From: DATMXS01 sp050260275
GTDB lineage: Bacteria > Acidobacteriota > Terriglobia > Bryobacterales > Bryobacteraceae
NCBI GenBank assembly: GCA_050260275.1
Contig: JBLNBX010000206.1
Coordinates: 1-64,000, forward strand
Length of the DNA stretch: 64,000 nt
Direction: 5' to 3'
Positions within the stretch are counted from its first letter, which is position 1. Every line of letters starts with the position of its first letter. The position numbers were made by a program, and so were the translations under genes. The notes under the pieces were generated by a model that did not search any database, had not been told where the DNA came from, and saw only the letters and a list, made by a program, of their open reading frames with translations. Below are positions 9,318-18,306 of this stretch, one piece after another.

Positions 9318-9346
9318 TTGACTGCCGCGTGGCGGGGCTGTATTGT
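9318..9346 (+). promoter_or_regulatory. Sigma-70-type promoter for the first receiver-like gene
   Basis: TTGACT at 9318-9323 and TATTGT at 9341-9346 are separated by 17 bases. Transcription would start near 9353, giving a leader of about 107 bases before the ATG at 9460. Confidence 0.55.
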
Positions 9347-9459
9347 TGGGTTGAAAGCTGTGCAACCGGGGCTGCGGGGTAGTGCCGGGATGCGCCATCG
9401 CCGGGCGCGGCTTAAGAGGGGCAGCGCACCTCGGTTGTCATTCCATTGCGAGCAGATAA

Positions 9460-9960
9460 ATGAACGGTATGAAAAGTGTGGGTGCCGGTACCGGTGTACA
9501 CGCCGGACCGGCCGCAATCCTGCTGATCAGCCATTCGGGGGACCATCGCGCCACACTCACGCGGGCCCTTCTCCACTCAGGCCGCAGGATCTGCGAGGCT
9601 CGTAACTATCGCGAAGCGCTGGCCGCGCTTTGCCGGGAACGCATGTCCGTGGTCATCTGCGAGCGGCATCTGCCCGATGGAGACTGGAAAGACGTGCTCG
9701 GCCTTATTGCACCTCTGCCCGAGGCACCGTGTCTCATCGTGACCGACGCCACCGCCGAAGACGGCTTCTGGGCGGAAGTGCTGAACCTGGGCGGGTACGA
9801 CGTTCTTATGCAGCCACTCTTAAATGAAGAGGTGACTCGGGTCGTCGAACTCGCGTGCGAGCAGTGGGAGCGGGAATACCGGGCTGCCGCCACACGCAAG
9901 CCGGCAAGGCAGGAACTCGCGGGAGAGCGGAGAGCGTCGAAGGCAAGCTCAGGCCGGTAG
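9460..9960 (+). CDS. Degenerate receiver-domain protein (paralogue 1)
   Basis: The 166-residue protein looks like a stand-alone response-regulator receiver domain with a charged tail and no output domain. Secondary-structure order and motifs fit CheY: VVICERHLPDG at the phospho-acceptor strand, LIVTDAT at the conserved Thr95 strand, and GGYDVLMQP at the usual KP loop. The phospho-acceptor position is Glu68 instead of Asp, the conserved Lys is Gln118, and the acidic pair after the first strand is absent. A close paralogue is encoded at 11721-12164 with the same substitutions. I infer a non-phosphorylatable, possibly constitutively active, signalling or scaffold protein. A good promoter precedes it. 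Confidence 0.7.
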   Translation: MNGMKSVGAGTGVHAGPAAILLISHSGDHRATLTRALLHSGRRICEARNYREALAALCRERMSVVICERHLPDGDWKDVLGLIAPLPEAPCLIVTDATAEDGFWAEVLNLGGYDVLMQPLLNEEVTRVVELACEQWEREYRAAATRKPARQELAGERRASKASSGR

Positions 9961-10050
9961 CGCACCGGCGAATTGCAGTTGCTGCGCTGACCGCGCGCCC
10001 GTAAGTGACTCGCTGCGCGGGATTGGAACACTGAGTGCTGCGCGAACGGC

Positions 10051-10809
10051 ATGCGCCAGCCGGACGATCTTCACCAGCTCAGGGTCGAGCACGGCAGGGA
10101 GCGAATTGAAGCCCGGCTGAGCCAAAAGCGTTCGTTCAGCTACCTGGCCGATGCGGTCCTGGGCGGCGTCGACGGCTGCGTCACGACTTTCGCGGTTGTC
10201 GCGGGCGCGGTCGGCGCGGAGTTCTCTTCTGTAGTCATACTCGTCCTCGGATTCGCCAACCTTTTCGCCGACGGCTTCAGCATGGCCGTGAGCAACTACC
10301 TGCGGACGAAGAGCGAACGCGAGCAGGTGGAGAAAGCCCGTAAGGAGGAACACCGCCACATCGACCATGTTCCCGGCGGCGAGCGAGAGGAAGTGCGGCA
10401 GATCTTCGCGCGCAAAGGCTTCCGGGGAAGTACGCTGGAGCACGTCGTGGACGTGATAACGCGCGATCGCGAAGTCTGGGTCGACACGATGATCACGGAG
10501 GAACTCGGGTTGCAACTGGAAGGCGCGCGGCCCGGGCGCGCTGCCCTCGCTACCTTCTCTGCTTTCGTAGGCGTGGGGCTCATTCCCCTAATTCCGATGC
10601 TGATACCGGGAATGCCGATCGAGAGCAGATTCATCGCCAGCGCTGCGGTGACGGGCCTCGCGTTCTGGGTAGTTGGGATGCTGAAAGGCCGGGCGCTAAA
10701 CCGCTCGATGCTGCGCTCGGCGGTCGAGACGCTGCTAATGGGCGGCGGCGCGGCGTCGGTGGCGTATTTCGTCGGCGCGGCATTGCGCGACACGTTCGGC
10801 GCCGCCTGA
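10051..10809 (+). CDS. VIT1/CCC1-family iron/manganese transporter
   Basis: The 252-residue integral membrane protein belongs to the vacuolar-iron-transporter family, which moves Fe2+ or Mn2+ out of the cytosol in exchange for protons. The first helices carry the family pattern AVLGGVDGCVTTFAVVAGAVGA and GFANLFADGFSMAVSNYL. A cytosolic hydrophilic domain rich in Glu/His (about residues 85-150: KSEREQVEKARKEEHRH) matches the metal-binding domain between helices two and three. Three more hydrophobic segments follow. It lies between two receiver-like paralogues on the same strand, 90 bases after the first. Confidence 0.85.
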   Translation: MRQPDDLHQLRVEHGRERIEARLSQKRSFSYLADAVLGGVDGCVTTFAVVAGAVGAEFSSVVILVLGFANLFADGFSMAVSNYLRTKSEREQVEKARKEEHRHIDHVPGGEREEVRQIFARKGFRGSTLEHVVDVITRDREVWVDTMITEELGLQLEGARPGRAALATFSAFVGVGLIPLIPMLIPGMPIESRFIASAAVTGLAFWVVGMLKGRALNRSMLRSAVETLLMGGGAASVAYFVGAALRDTFGAA

Positions 10810-10945
10810 CTCAGTAATTTCGTCCGGCGCGCGCAAAACGTACAGTCCGGCGCCGCCCGGTTGCCGTTGCGTTTGTTCGGCTTGGCAGAGTCGCGATCGG
10901 CACTCCGATTGCACGGGAACTGGCGCGAATCGACTGGAGCGATGA

Positions 10946-11710
10946 ATGGACAGAGTGAAGGGCAAGGTCGCTATCGTAACCGGCGGAGCGCTGGGGATCG
11001 GCCGCTCCGCCTGTCTGCTCCTGGCGCGCGAGGGCGCCGCCGTGGCGGTTACGGACGTGCTCGAAGCGGAGGGGAAGAAAACGACTGACGAGATCGTCGC
11101 CTCCGGCGGCAAGGCGCGCTTCTGGAAGCTGGATGTCTCCAGCGAAGAGTCCGTTCAAACCGTTTTCGCAGAGATCGAACGCGAATTCGGCGGAATAGAC
11201 GTGCTCGTCAACAACGCCGGCATATCGGGTGTAGACAAGCCCACGCACGAGATTACTGAACAGGAGTGGGACAGGCTGATGGCCGTGAACGTCAAAGGCG
11301 TGTTCTTCTGCACCAAGCACGCAATACCGGCCATGAGACGCCGCGGCGGCGGCAGCATCATCAACCTGTCGTCCATCTATGGAATCATCGGCGCGGGCGA
11401 CATTCCTCCCTACCATGCGTCCAAGGGAGCGGTGCGCCTGATGACGAAGAATGACGCCCTGATCTACGCAGCAGATAGGATCCGCGTCAACTCGGTGCAC
11501 CCCGCGTTCATCTGGACGCCGCTGGTTGAGAAGCTGGCCGGACAAGGCGACGTCGCAGCCTTCCGCCGCGAACTCGACGCCCGCCATCCGATCGGACACG
11601 TCGGAGAGCCGGACGATGTCGGCTGGGGCATCGTCTATCTCGCCTCCGATGAATCGAAGTTCTGCACCGGAAGCGAACTAGTGATAGACGGCGGGTACAC
11701 GGCGAGGTGA
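10946..11710 (+). CDS. Short-chain dehydrogenase/reductase (classical SDR)
   Basis: An NAD(P)-dependent oxidoreductase of 254 residues. The cofactor motif is TGGALGIG, followed by the NNAG motif. The catalytic Ser lies in INLSSIYG and the catalytic pair in YHASK; the C-terminal GGYTAR is typical of the 3-oxoacyl-ACP reductase/cyclopentanol dehydrogenase-like group. An Asp at the end of the second strand (VTDVLEA) suggests NAD preference. The substrate cannot be predicted. The start has GGAG upstream. Ten bases separate its stop from the second receiver paralogue, so the two are probably cotranscribed. Confidence 0.88.
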   Translation: MDRVKGKVAIVTGGALGIGRSACLLLAREGAAVAVTDVLEAEGKKTTDEIVASGGKARFWKLDVSSEESVQTVFAEIEREFGGIDVLVNNAGISGVDKPTHEITEQEWDRLMAVNVKGVFFCTKHAIPAMRRRGGGSIINLSSIYGIIGAGDIPPYHASKGAVRLMTKNDALIYAADRIRVNSVHPAFIWTPLVEKLAGQGDVAAFRRELDARHPIGHVGEPDDVGWGIVYLASDESKFCTGSELVIDGGYTAR

Positions 11711-11720
11711 GTTCACAGTG

Positions 11721-12164
11721 ATGGACCTGCACGCATTCGCACACATCAAGGCAGTGGCGGTGAGCCTCGCCGAGAGTCAGCTCGGCCTTCTGAAGGAGTG
11801 GATGGAGCGGAGAAACTGGGTGCTGCATGCAGCCGGCAACTGCCAGAACGGGCTCGCCCTTGCAGCGCAGGGGCCGGCTGCGGTGGTGATCACCGAGGCC
11901 GATCTTCCCGACGGCACCTGGCGAGACCTGCTCGAGAGCCTCGATGAGTTCGAGGTGCCTCCGCGCCTAGTTGTAACTTCCCGCACCGCGGATGAGAGCC
12001 TGTGGGCGGAGGTGCTGAACATGGGCGGCTACGACGTGCTCGCGCAGCCGCTCGATCACGATGAGGTGCTGCGCGTGCTCGACCTCGCCTGGTTGAGCTG
12101 GAAGCAGGAGTACGACCTGTATGCCGCGGGCCGCGGGCACGGCCGCCGCGCGCGCGGCGGTTGA
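11721..12164 (+). CDS. Degenerate receiver-domain protein (paralogue 2)
   Basis: The 147-residue protein is a clear paralogue of the product of 9460-9960: both share the core LPDGxWxDxL, the segment WAEVLNxGGYDVLxQP and a final W-rich helix ending in EY. Here too the phospho-acceptor position is Glu (Glu59 in VITEADLPDG), the conserved Thr is kept (Thr86, LVVTSRT), and the Lys position is Gln109. It lacks an output domain and ends in a Gly/Arg tail. It starts ten bases after the SDR gene; a GTG at 11718 directly before the ATG is an alternative start. Confidence 0.68.
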   Translation: MDLHAFAHIKAVAVSLAESQLGLLKEWMERRNWVLHAAGNCQNGLALAAQGPAAVVITEADLPDGTWRDLLESLDEFEVPPRLVVTSRTADESLWAEVLNMGGYDVLAQPLDHDEVLRVLDLAWLSWKQEYDLYAAGRGHGRRARGG

Positions 12165-12568
12165 AGCTTTCTGATTGTCAACTCCATCGTCTGATCCGGT
12201 GAGCCTACCCACCTTTTGAGAACCTATCCATCCTGGATAGGATCTCTCGCGGATCTCTTAGTCGAGCGCCGAAAGGTTTCTCCCGGCTGAGGCACTTATC
12301 TCGCGAAAGTTCCCTCTAAGGCAACAAAACGCCCTCTGTCATATCAGTTACTGTTTGATGTGATCTCCGGATATTTTGCTGAATGTTGACGATGTGCCTG
12401 CCGCCGCGTCACAGAAGCCAATCGAGCCACAGGCCTGGGCGCCCTCCGGGAACGCCAGCCACTTCTCTATCAGGAACTGAACTTTGCCTCTGAGCGATGT
12501 GCCATCGCAAAACGGGGCAGGCCTTCATATGGCTCCGGCCGTTAGCGGTTCGCCGTAGACTGTAACTT
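12165..12568. other. 404-base intergenic region
   Basis: No convincing gene. It is less GC-rich than its surroundings around 12290-12370. A 7-bp inverted repeat with a 5-base loop lies at 12223-12241 but no T-run follows, so I do not call it a terminator. A TAGACT hexamer at 12556-12561 is the candidate -10 box of the next gene. Confidence 0.5.
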
Positions 12569-13798
12569 ATGTTGAGACTATGCATTCTGGCCGTGGCGCC
12601 CCTGATCGCACTCGGCCAGGACGCATTTCCCATCGCTAGCATCGAGGTTCGCGGCAACGGGCGCTTCTCCACTGAGGCGGTGGTGCGCGCCTCCGGCCTA
12701 AGCATCGGAGAGCGCGTCACTCCGGACGAAATTGAGGCGGCGTGCAACCGGCTTATCGGCACCGGCCTCATTCTCGGCGCGCGGTATCAGTTCAAACCGG
12801 CTCCCGGGAAGCAGGCATTCGCCGTGACGTTGGAGATCCAGGAAGCGGACGACCTGTACGACATCCGCATCGACGTGCCGGGCGTCGAGGAGGCCGCGGC
12901 CTGGAAATGGCTGGAGGAGAACGACGGGCTCGCGCTGAGCCGCGGCCCCACCACCTCGGTCGCGCTCGATTATTACAAGGCTGCCATCGAGCGCTTCCTC
13001 CACGAAAACGGCCGCCCCGTCGAGGTGGCTTCCAGCCTCCGCTCGGACTTCAGAACCGGCAGCGTGTACGCTATCTTCCGCCCCACCGTGCTGGAGACGA
13101 TAAGGGAGGTCAAGTTCGAGGGCGCGTCGGGAATTCCCGTAAGTGCACTCGACAAGGCCATCGCGCCGGCAATCGGATCCGACTACACAGAGCAGGACTT
13201 TCGCGAGCTGCTCGAATTCAACGTCCGGCCGGTGTACGAGGACGCGGCGTACTACCGCGTTTCGTTCCCGAAGGTCACGATGGAGAACGGAACGGTTACG
13301 GTGATGGTATCCGAGGGCCCGGTGTTCAGGCTCGGCTCGGCGCAGATCGCGGGAGAGCGTTCCCCGGTGCCGGAAGAAAAGCTCGCGAAGATGTTCGGCG
13401 TCGCGCCCGGCCAGCCTGCGGGCTGGTTTGCGATCTCAAGCGCGGCTAACGAGATGGCCTCGGCAATCAGGCGGCTGGGCTACCTCGACGCGGATTGTGT
13501 TCCGGAACGCGAACTGGACGCCTCGAGCCAGCGGGTGGACATTTACTTCATCATCCGGGCCGGGCAGCAGTACATGATGGGCAACCTCGGCCTGGAGGGC
13601 CTGGATGCGGCCAGCGAAGCGCGGGCCCGCAGCCTTTGGCAGTTGCGGTCCGGAGCGCCGCTCGACATGGAGTACGTCGATAGGTTTGAAAGGGCGATCA
13701 TGCGCGACGGGCGCGTCCGGTTCAAGCGAGTCCGCCTGCACCTGAACCGGCGGCCGGGCTCAAACGTCGCCGACATGTTGTTCGCCTTCGAGCACTGA
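12569..13798 (+). CDS. Exported POTRA-repeat protein without a beta-barrel (BamA/TamA-related)
   Basis: The 409-residue protein has a signal peptide (about residues 1-16) and then POTRA-like repeats, the first being FPIASIEVRGNGRFSTEAVVR with a following helix pair and a second-strand segment. At least two further POTRA-like units appear near residues 170 (TIREVKFEGASGIPVSALDKA) and 250 (FRLGSAQIAGERSPVPEEKL). BamA/TamA proteins use such repeats in the periplasm to bind outer-membrane substrates, but the C-terminal barrel is missing: the chain ends after another POTRA-like stretch. I infer a periplasmic chaperone or accessory factor. A TAGACT box seven bases before the ATG suggests a leaderless mRNA. 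RNase R follows within 14 bases. Confidence 0.7.
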   Translation: MLRLCILAVAPLIALGQDAFPIASIEVRGNGRFSTEAVVRASGLSIGERVTPDEIEAACNRLIGTGLILGARYQFKPAPGKQAFAVTLEIQEADDLYDIRIDVPGVEEAAAWKWLEENDGLALSRGPTTSVALDYYKAAIERFLHENGRPVEVASSLRSDFRTGSVYAIFRPTVLETIREVKFEGASGIPVSALDKAIAPAIGSDYTEQDFRELLEFNVRPVYEDAAYYRVSFPKVTMENGTVTVMVSEGPVFRLGSAQIAGERSPVPEEKLAKMFGVAPGQPAGWFAISSAANEMASAIRRLGYLDADCVPERELDASSQRVDIYFIIRAGQQYMMGNLGLEGLDAASEARARSLWQLRSGAPLDMEYVDRFERAIMRDGRVRFKRVRLHLNRRPGSNVADMLFAFEH

Positions 13799-13811
13799 CG
13801 AATGTGATGTG

Positions 13812-16106
13812 ATGAGAGGCATGGAGCGGCTTTCCGACAACGGGCTGCTCGAACATATCGCCAGCCTTCCTCACGCGCGCGCCACGTTCAAACAGCTCGT
13901 TCGCGAACTGAGGACTCGCGGCGCGGAACGCATCGAACTGGAGGAAGCGCTAGCACGCCTCGCGGCTCGCGGCGACCTGATGGAGCTGCGCTCGGGCCAC
14001 TACGTCTCCACCCGCCACAGCCGTGAGTTCGCCACCGGGCGCCTGCAGATGCACCGGGACGGCTACGGCTTCCTCATCGCTGAGCACCCTCACGAAGGCA
14101 TCCAGGGCGACGTCTTCCTGCCGCCCGAAACCGCGGGAAAGGCGATGCACGGCGACCGCGTTCTCGTGCGCATCACGCGCATCGACGCCTCCGGCCGTGC
14201 CGAGGGCGAGATCATCAAGATCCTGCGCCGGGCCCATCCCACCGTAGTGGGCGAGTTCACTGTCCGCCAGCGCGGCAACTTCGTCATACCGCACGACGAG
14301 CGCATCCAGCAGTGGATCGAGATCCCCGAAGGGCTCGAGAAGCCCGCGCCGGCGACGCCCGACCGCATCGGGGTTCAGCCGGTCGAGGTGGCGGAACCGG
14401 CGGATCTCGACGGAATGATCGTCAACGTCGAGCTGCTCGAGTTCCCGCAGAACGGCGGTAATGCCGTCGGCCGCGTCGTCGAGGTGCTGGGGTATCCAGA
14501 CGATTTCGGCGTGGATGTCGAGATCGTCATCCGCAAACACCACCTGCCGCAGCGCTTCCCGCCCGAGGTCCTCGAAGAGGCGCAGAGCTTCCCGGGCTCG
14601 ATCCGCTCCTCCGAGATCGCCGGGCGCACGGACTTCCGCGGCATGGACGTGGTCACGATCGACGGCGAGACTGCGCGCGATTTCGACGACGCCGTCTGGG
14701 TGGACCGGCTCGCGAACGGCAACTTCGCGCTGCACGTCCACATCGCCGACGTCAGCCACTACGTGCGCCCCGGGAGCGCCATAGACGCCGAAGCCCGCCG
14801 GCGCGGCACCAGCGTGTATTTCCCGGACCGCGCCATCCCCATGCTGCCGCTCGAGCTGTCCACTGGGCTCTGCTCGCTCAACCCACAGGTGGACCGGCTG
14901 TGCGTGTCGGCGCTGCTCGAAATCGACCACAGGGGCGACATCGTCCGCCAGGAGTTCTGCCGGGGCGTCATGCGCAGCGTGGAGCGCATGACGTACACCG
15001 ATGTTCATCTGCTGCTCGAAGGCGATGGGGCGCTGCGCGAACGCTACTCCCGCCTGGTGCATCGCTTCGAGCTCATGCGCGAACTGGCGCTGGTCCTCAA
15101 CCGCAAGCGCGCGCGGCGCGGCTCCATCGATTTCGACCTGCCCGAGCCGCTCATCGAGTTCAACGAGTTCGGCGAGATGACCGGCGTTATCCGCTCCCCG
15201 CGCAACATCGCGCACCGCATCATCGAGGAGTTCATGCTGGCGGCGAACGAGGCTGTCGCCGAACACCTGGAGCAACTCGAGGTGCCTACGGTGTTTCGCA
15301 TCCACGAGCCGCCCGACCCGATCCGCGTGCTCGAGTTCGAAGAGACCGCCGCCCACTTTGGCCACACGCTCGGCGTCGGAGCAATTCCCGTCAAACGGTT
15401 CTCGTACACAAGCCGCCACCGCGACGGCACCAAGGTGCGGCGAGATATCATCGTGCCGGATTCCAGCCGCATCGTCTCGTCGCGCAACTACCAGAAACTC
15501 GTCAGCCGCATCGAAGGGAAGCCCGAGGAGCGCATTCTCAGTTACCTCATGCTGCGGTCGCTGAAACAGGCGCGGTACAGCGAACGCAACTCGGGCCACT
15601 TCGCGCTCGCCTCGGCGGCGTACACGCATTTCACCTCTCCCATTCGCCGCTATCCGGACCTGATCGTGCATCGCGTGCTGACCTCGGCGCTGGCCGGCGC
15701 AGTTCCTCCGTATGAGACGCAGGCAGTCCACGCCATCGCGGACGAGTGCTCCGCCTCCGAGCGCCGCGCGGCCGACGCCGAGCGCGAGCTTGTTGAGTGG
15801 AAAAAGGCCAAGTTCATGATCGAGCGCGTGGGTGATGAGTTCCGCGCCCTGGTCATCAGCACGATGCGGTTCGGGTTGATCGTCGAGTTGGAAGATCTGT
15901 TTGTCGAGGGCGTCGTGCCCATAGAGACGCTGCCCGGCGATCGATACGGCTACCACGAGAACTCGCGCAAGATCGTTGGAGCCAGGACCAGGCGCGAGTT
16001 CTCGATAGGCGACCAGCTCACTGTCCGGCTCGACCGCGTGGATGCGGTCGAGCGCAAACTGCAGTTTTCGATCGTGGAGCCGGAAGTCCGCCGCAAGCGC
16101 AAGTGA
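13812..16106 (+). CDS. rnr: Ribonuclease R
   Basis: A processive 3'-5' exoribonuclease of the RNB family that degrades structured RNA. The 764-residue protein shows an N-terminal winged helix (about 10-65), cold-shock domains (GRLQMHRDGYGFLI and on), the RNB catalytic core with GETARDFDDAVWV (metal-binding Asp cluster) and HIADVSHYV, YTHFTSPIRRYPDLIVHR, and a C-terminal S1 domain beginning EFRALVISTMRFGLIVELED. The short basic tail RRKRK is usual for the family. The start is uncertain: ATG 13812, ATG 13821 and GTG 13809 are all close and none has an ideally spaced ribosome-binding site. It probably forms an operon with the POTRA gene. Confidence 0.95.
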   Translation: MRGMERLSDNGLLEHIASLPHARATFKQLVRELRTRGAERIELEEALARLAARGDLMELRSGHYVSTRHSREFATGRLQMHRDGYGFLIAEHPHEGIQGDVFLPPETAGKAMHGDRVLVRITRIDASGRAEGEIIKILRRAHPTVVGEFTVRQRGNFVIPHDERIQQWIEIPEGLEKPAPATPDRIGVQPVEVAEPADLDGMIVNVELLEFPQNGGNAVGRVVEVLGYPDDFGVDVEIVIRKHHLPQRFPPEVLEEAQSFPGSIRSSEIAGRTDFRGMDVVTIDGETARDFDDAVWVDRLANGNFALHVHIADVSHYVRPGSAIDAEARRRGTSVYFPDRAIPMLPLELSTGLCSLNPQVDRLCVSALLEIDHRGDIVRQEFCRGVMRSVERMTYTDVHLLLEGDGALRERYSRLVHRFELMRELALVLNRKRARRGSIDFDLPEPLIEFNEFGEMTGVIRSPRNIAHRIIEEFMLAANEAVAEHLEQLEVPTVFRIHEPPDPIRVLEFEETAAHFGHTLGVGAIPVKRFSYTSRHRDGTKVRRDIIVPDSSRIVSSRNYQKLVSRIEGKPEERILSYLMLRSLKQARYSERNSGHFALASAAYTHFTSPIRRYPDLIVHRVLTSALAGAVPPYETQAVHAIADECSASERRAADAERELVEWKKAKFMIERVGDEFRALVISTMRFGLIVELEDLFVEGVVPIETLPGDRYGYHENSRKIVGARTRREFSIGDQLTVRLDRVDAVERKLQFSIVEPEVRRKRK

Positions 16107-16341
16107 GCGGCTCGGTTGGCAGACGGCGCGCCGGCACGTGACCTGCGCGCCCAGCGCCGGGCCGCGCCGCCGTCCTCCCGGGCGACTCGAACAGCAGCGT
16201 CGCGAACTCGTTCAGGCAATTGCGCATGGTGATCCAGGCGTGTCCGCTCACCTGCCCCGCCCAAGCGAGTGCACTTAAGGCACCGCGGAACCACGTCGCG
16301 CCGCCATCGGGTAAGCTGGAGGGTTCGAAAGGAGAACACTG
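16107..16341. other. Intergenic region between rnr and the DUF362 gene
   Basis: About 235 bases with no supported gene. A minus-strand open frame here overlaps rnr heavily and shows no family signature. The ribosome-binding site of the next gene (AAAGGAG, 16328-16334) lies at its right end. Confidence 0.4.
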
Positions 16342-17355
16342 TTGGAACAACCGATCTCGCGTCGCGCTCTTCTGAAGAATGGCGCCGGTTTGCTGGGCGG
16401 AGCCGCCCTATGCAACCTCGCGGGGGCGGGCAGTGCCTTGGCTGCGCAGCAGGGCAAAGCCGCCGTCTATTTCACGAAGGACATCAGCGTTGCCGGACTG
16501 CTGAAGATCTACTCCAGGATCAGCAACAACCTCACGGGCAAAGTGGGGATCAAGTTGCACACGGGCGAGCCGAAGGGACCCAACCTGCTGCCCATAGAGC
16601 TCATCAAAGGCTTGCAGCCGAAGATCCCGAACAGCACCATCCTGGAATGCAATGTCCTCTACCCGAGTCCCAGGCAGGAGACGAAGGGGCACCGGGAGAC
16701 GCTGAAGACGAACGGATTCGATTTCTGCCAGGTCGACATCATGGACGCGGAGGGAGACGTCATGCTTCCGATACGGGGCATGGCGGAATTCCTCGATGCC
16801 GTGCTTCCGGGTTCCACGAATGCTCCCTATACTCCCGGTCTGCATCTCAGAGAGGTAGCCGTCGGCAAGACTCTCACCAAGTACGATTCGCTCTTCGTCT
16901 ACACCCACTTCAAGGGCCATACGATGGGCGGCTTCGGAGGATCCCTCAAGAACATCGCGATAGGCTGCGCGTCGGGGAAGGTCGGTAAACGCCAGATACA
17001 CGGCGATGGCTGGCCCAGCGGACCGGTTTTCATGGAGCGCATGGTCGAGGCGGGAAAGGCGATCACCGATCACTTCGGGCAGCGCATCGCGTACATCAAC
17101 GTCCTGAAGAACATCTCGGTGGATTGCGACTGCGACCCGAAGGGCGCCAAGCCCACTTGCGGCGACATTGGCATCCTCGGCTCGACCGACATCCTGGCCA
17201 TCGACAAGGCTTCTGTCGACCTCGTCTACGCGCGGCCGGCGGCGGAACGGCGGGACATCGTGGAGCGCATCGAGTCCCGGGGCGGGCTGCGCCAGCTCGA
17301 GTACATGAAGACGTTGAAGATGGGCAACGATCAGTATGAGCTAATCACGGTCTGA
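16342..17355 (+). CDS. Tat-exported DUF362-family protein
   Basis: The 337-residue protein starts with a twin-arginine signal (SRRALLKNGAGLLGGAALC, ending near ALAAQ). The mature part matches DUF362: GKVGIKLHTGEPKGPNLLP, a GHTMGGFGGSLKNIAIGCAS segment, and the C-terminal DCDCDPKGAKPTCGDIGIL followed by DILAIDKASVDLV. The Cys cluster near residues 258-270 could bind a metal or iron-sulfur cluster, as in the ferredoxin-linked members of the family; Tat export fits a cofactor-loaded protein. The function of the family is not established. The TTG start at 16342 is chosen because AAAGGAG lies seven bases upstream. A hairpin terminator follows at 17438. Confidence 0.82.
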   Translation: MEQPISRRALLKNGAGLLGGAALCNLAGAGSALAAQQGKAAVYFTKDISVAGLLKIYSRISNNLTGKVGIKLHTGEPKGPNLLPIELIKGLQPKIPNSTILECNVLYPSPRQETKGHRETLKTNGFDFCQVDIMDAEGDVMLPIRGMAEFLDAVLPGSTNAPYTPGLHLREVAVGKTLTKYDSLFVYTHFKGHTMGGFGGSLKNIAIGCASGKVGKRQIHGDGWPSGPVFMERMVEAGKAITDHFGQRIAYINVLKNISVDCDCDPKGAKPTCGDIGILGSTDILAIDKASVDLVYARPAAERRDIVERIESRGGLRQLEYMKTLKMGNDQYELITV

Positions 17356-17437
17356 CCGGGACCTGGCAGGCGCGGGGATGCGAATGTGACACCCCGCTCG
17401 TGCCGGATGCTGTCCGCGGTTTCCGTGCAAAAAGTAG

Positions 17438-17471
17438 AAAGCCCTCCGGGCCCATAGATCCGGAGGGCTTT
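17438..17471. terminator. Bidirectional intrinsic terminator
   Basis: A perfect 12-bp stem (17438-17449 with 17460-17471) with a 10-base loop sits between the convergent DUF362 and Spy-like genes. A-rich sequence on its left and T-rich sequence on its right let it act in both directions. Confidence 0.85.
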
Positions 17472-17549
17472 CGTGCTTTCAGGAGATGACTCTTCACATC
17501 GACGCGTGACGCTGGCTCGCTGGGAGACCCGGCCGGCGCCATCCCCTAC

Positions 17550-18113
17550 TTACTGTCCGGGAGCGGGCTGAGGCGCCTGCGCGGGGCCAGGACCAGGTCG
17601 CGGTGCACCGCGACGGCCCGGTCCGAAGCCATGGCCCATGCCGAAGCCGGGGTACATGCCACCGAGGCCGCCTCCCATGAACCCCCGCAAATTAGCCGCC
17701 TTCTGGCGCTGCTCCGGGGTCAGCACACCGTACACCCGGGCGGCGGCACGCGCCCTGATACCGGCAAGGTGCTGGATGGCGGTCTGGTTCGCAGCCACTA
17801 GTTGCTCGGCGCGCGCCCCCACCGCCTCCGGCGCGGCGCCCGACTTCACCATGTTCTGGACCTCCATGAACGCAGTCTTGAGCTGCTCAACATACGGCTT
17901 AGACTGCGTCCGTGCTTCCTGGTGGATCTGCCGGAGTTGCTGCCGCTGTTCCTGGGTCAGTTGAAGGTAGCGGGCGATGCGCTGGCCGGGCTGCCGGGCC
18001 TGTTTCCGTCCCGGTGCCGTGCCCTGGCCGCCAGCCCCGCCTGCCTGCGCGAACGCCAGCCCGGTTGTAAGCAGCGCTGCCCCTGCGAGTACTGAAAGGA
18101 TCTTCTTGGTCAT
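17550..18113 (-). CDS. Spy/CpxP-like periplasmic LTxxQ-motif protein
   Basis: The 187-residue protein has a signal peptide ending near LAFAQ and two LTxxQ-type motifs, LTQEQRQQLRQIHQE and LTPEQRQKAANLRG, in a helical Gln/Arg-rich core. The C-terminus is Gly/Pro-rich. Spy and CpxP are periplasmic chaperones or stress sensors with this motif. The ATG at 18113 is preceded by AGGAGG; the frame stays open further upstream but that part lacks a signal peptide. It is transcribed alone and convergent with the DUF362 gene. Confidence 0.75.
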   Translation of the reverse strand: MTKKILSVLAGAALLTTGLAFAQAGGAGGQGTAPGRKQARQPGQRIARYLQLTQEQRQQLRQIHQEARTQSKPYVEQLKTAFMEVQNMVKSGAAPEAVGARAEQLVAANQTAIQHLAGIRARAAARVYGVLTPEQRQKAANLRGFMGGGLGGMYPGFGMGHGFGPGRRGAPRPGPGPAQAPQPAPGQ

Positions 18114-18306
18114 GTTTGATGGCCTCCTGAACGTATAAACCCGCGCCGGGTCCGATTGGTTTTGTCTTTTTTCGTGAAAGAGTGTAAACGGTTGGACGGA
18201 TCGGCGAAATGCCACATTTGCAGACAGCGGGATGCTATATCCGCCGATAGGCCGCGAGCACGGCAAGACAGCGCCCCGCGCCCGCTCTGGTATAGCCTGT
18301 ACTGTG

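Noticed and set aside
12223..12241. 7-bp inverted repeat after the second receiver gene
   Set aside because: No T-run follows on either strand and the stem is short, so it is not a convincing terminator.
13950..15956. Minus-strand open frame of 668 codons
   Set aside because: It is antisense to rnr, whose domains are unmistakable; no family motif in the antisense product.
16018..16350. Minus-strand open frame of 110 codons between rnr and the DUF362 gene
   Set aside because: About a quarter of it is antisense to rnr, it has no family resemblance or ribosome-binding site, and such frames are common by chance at this GC content.
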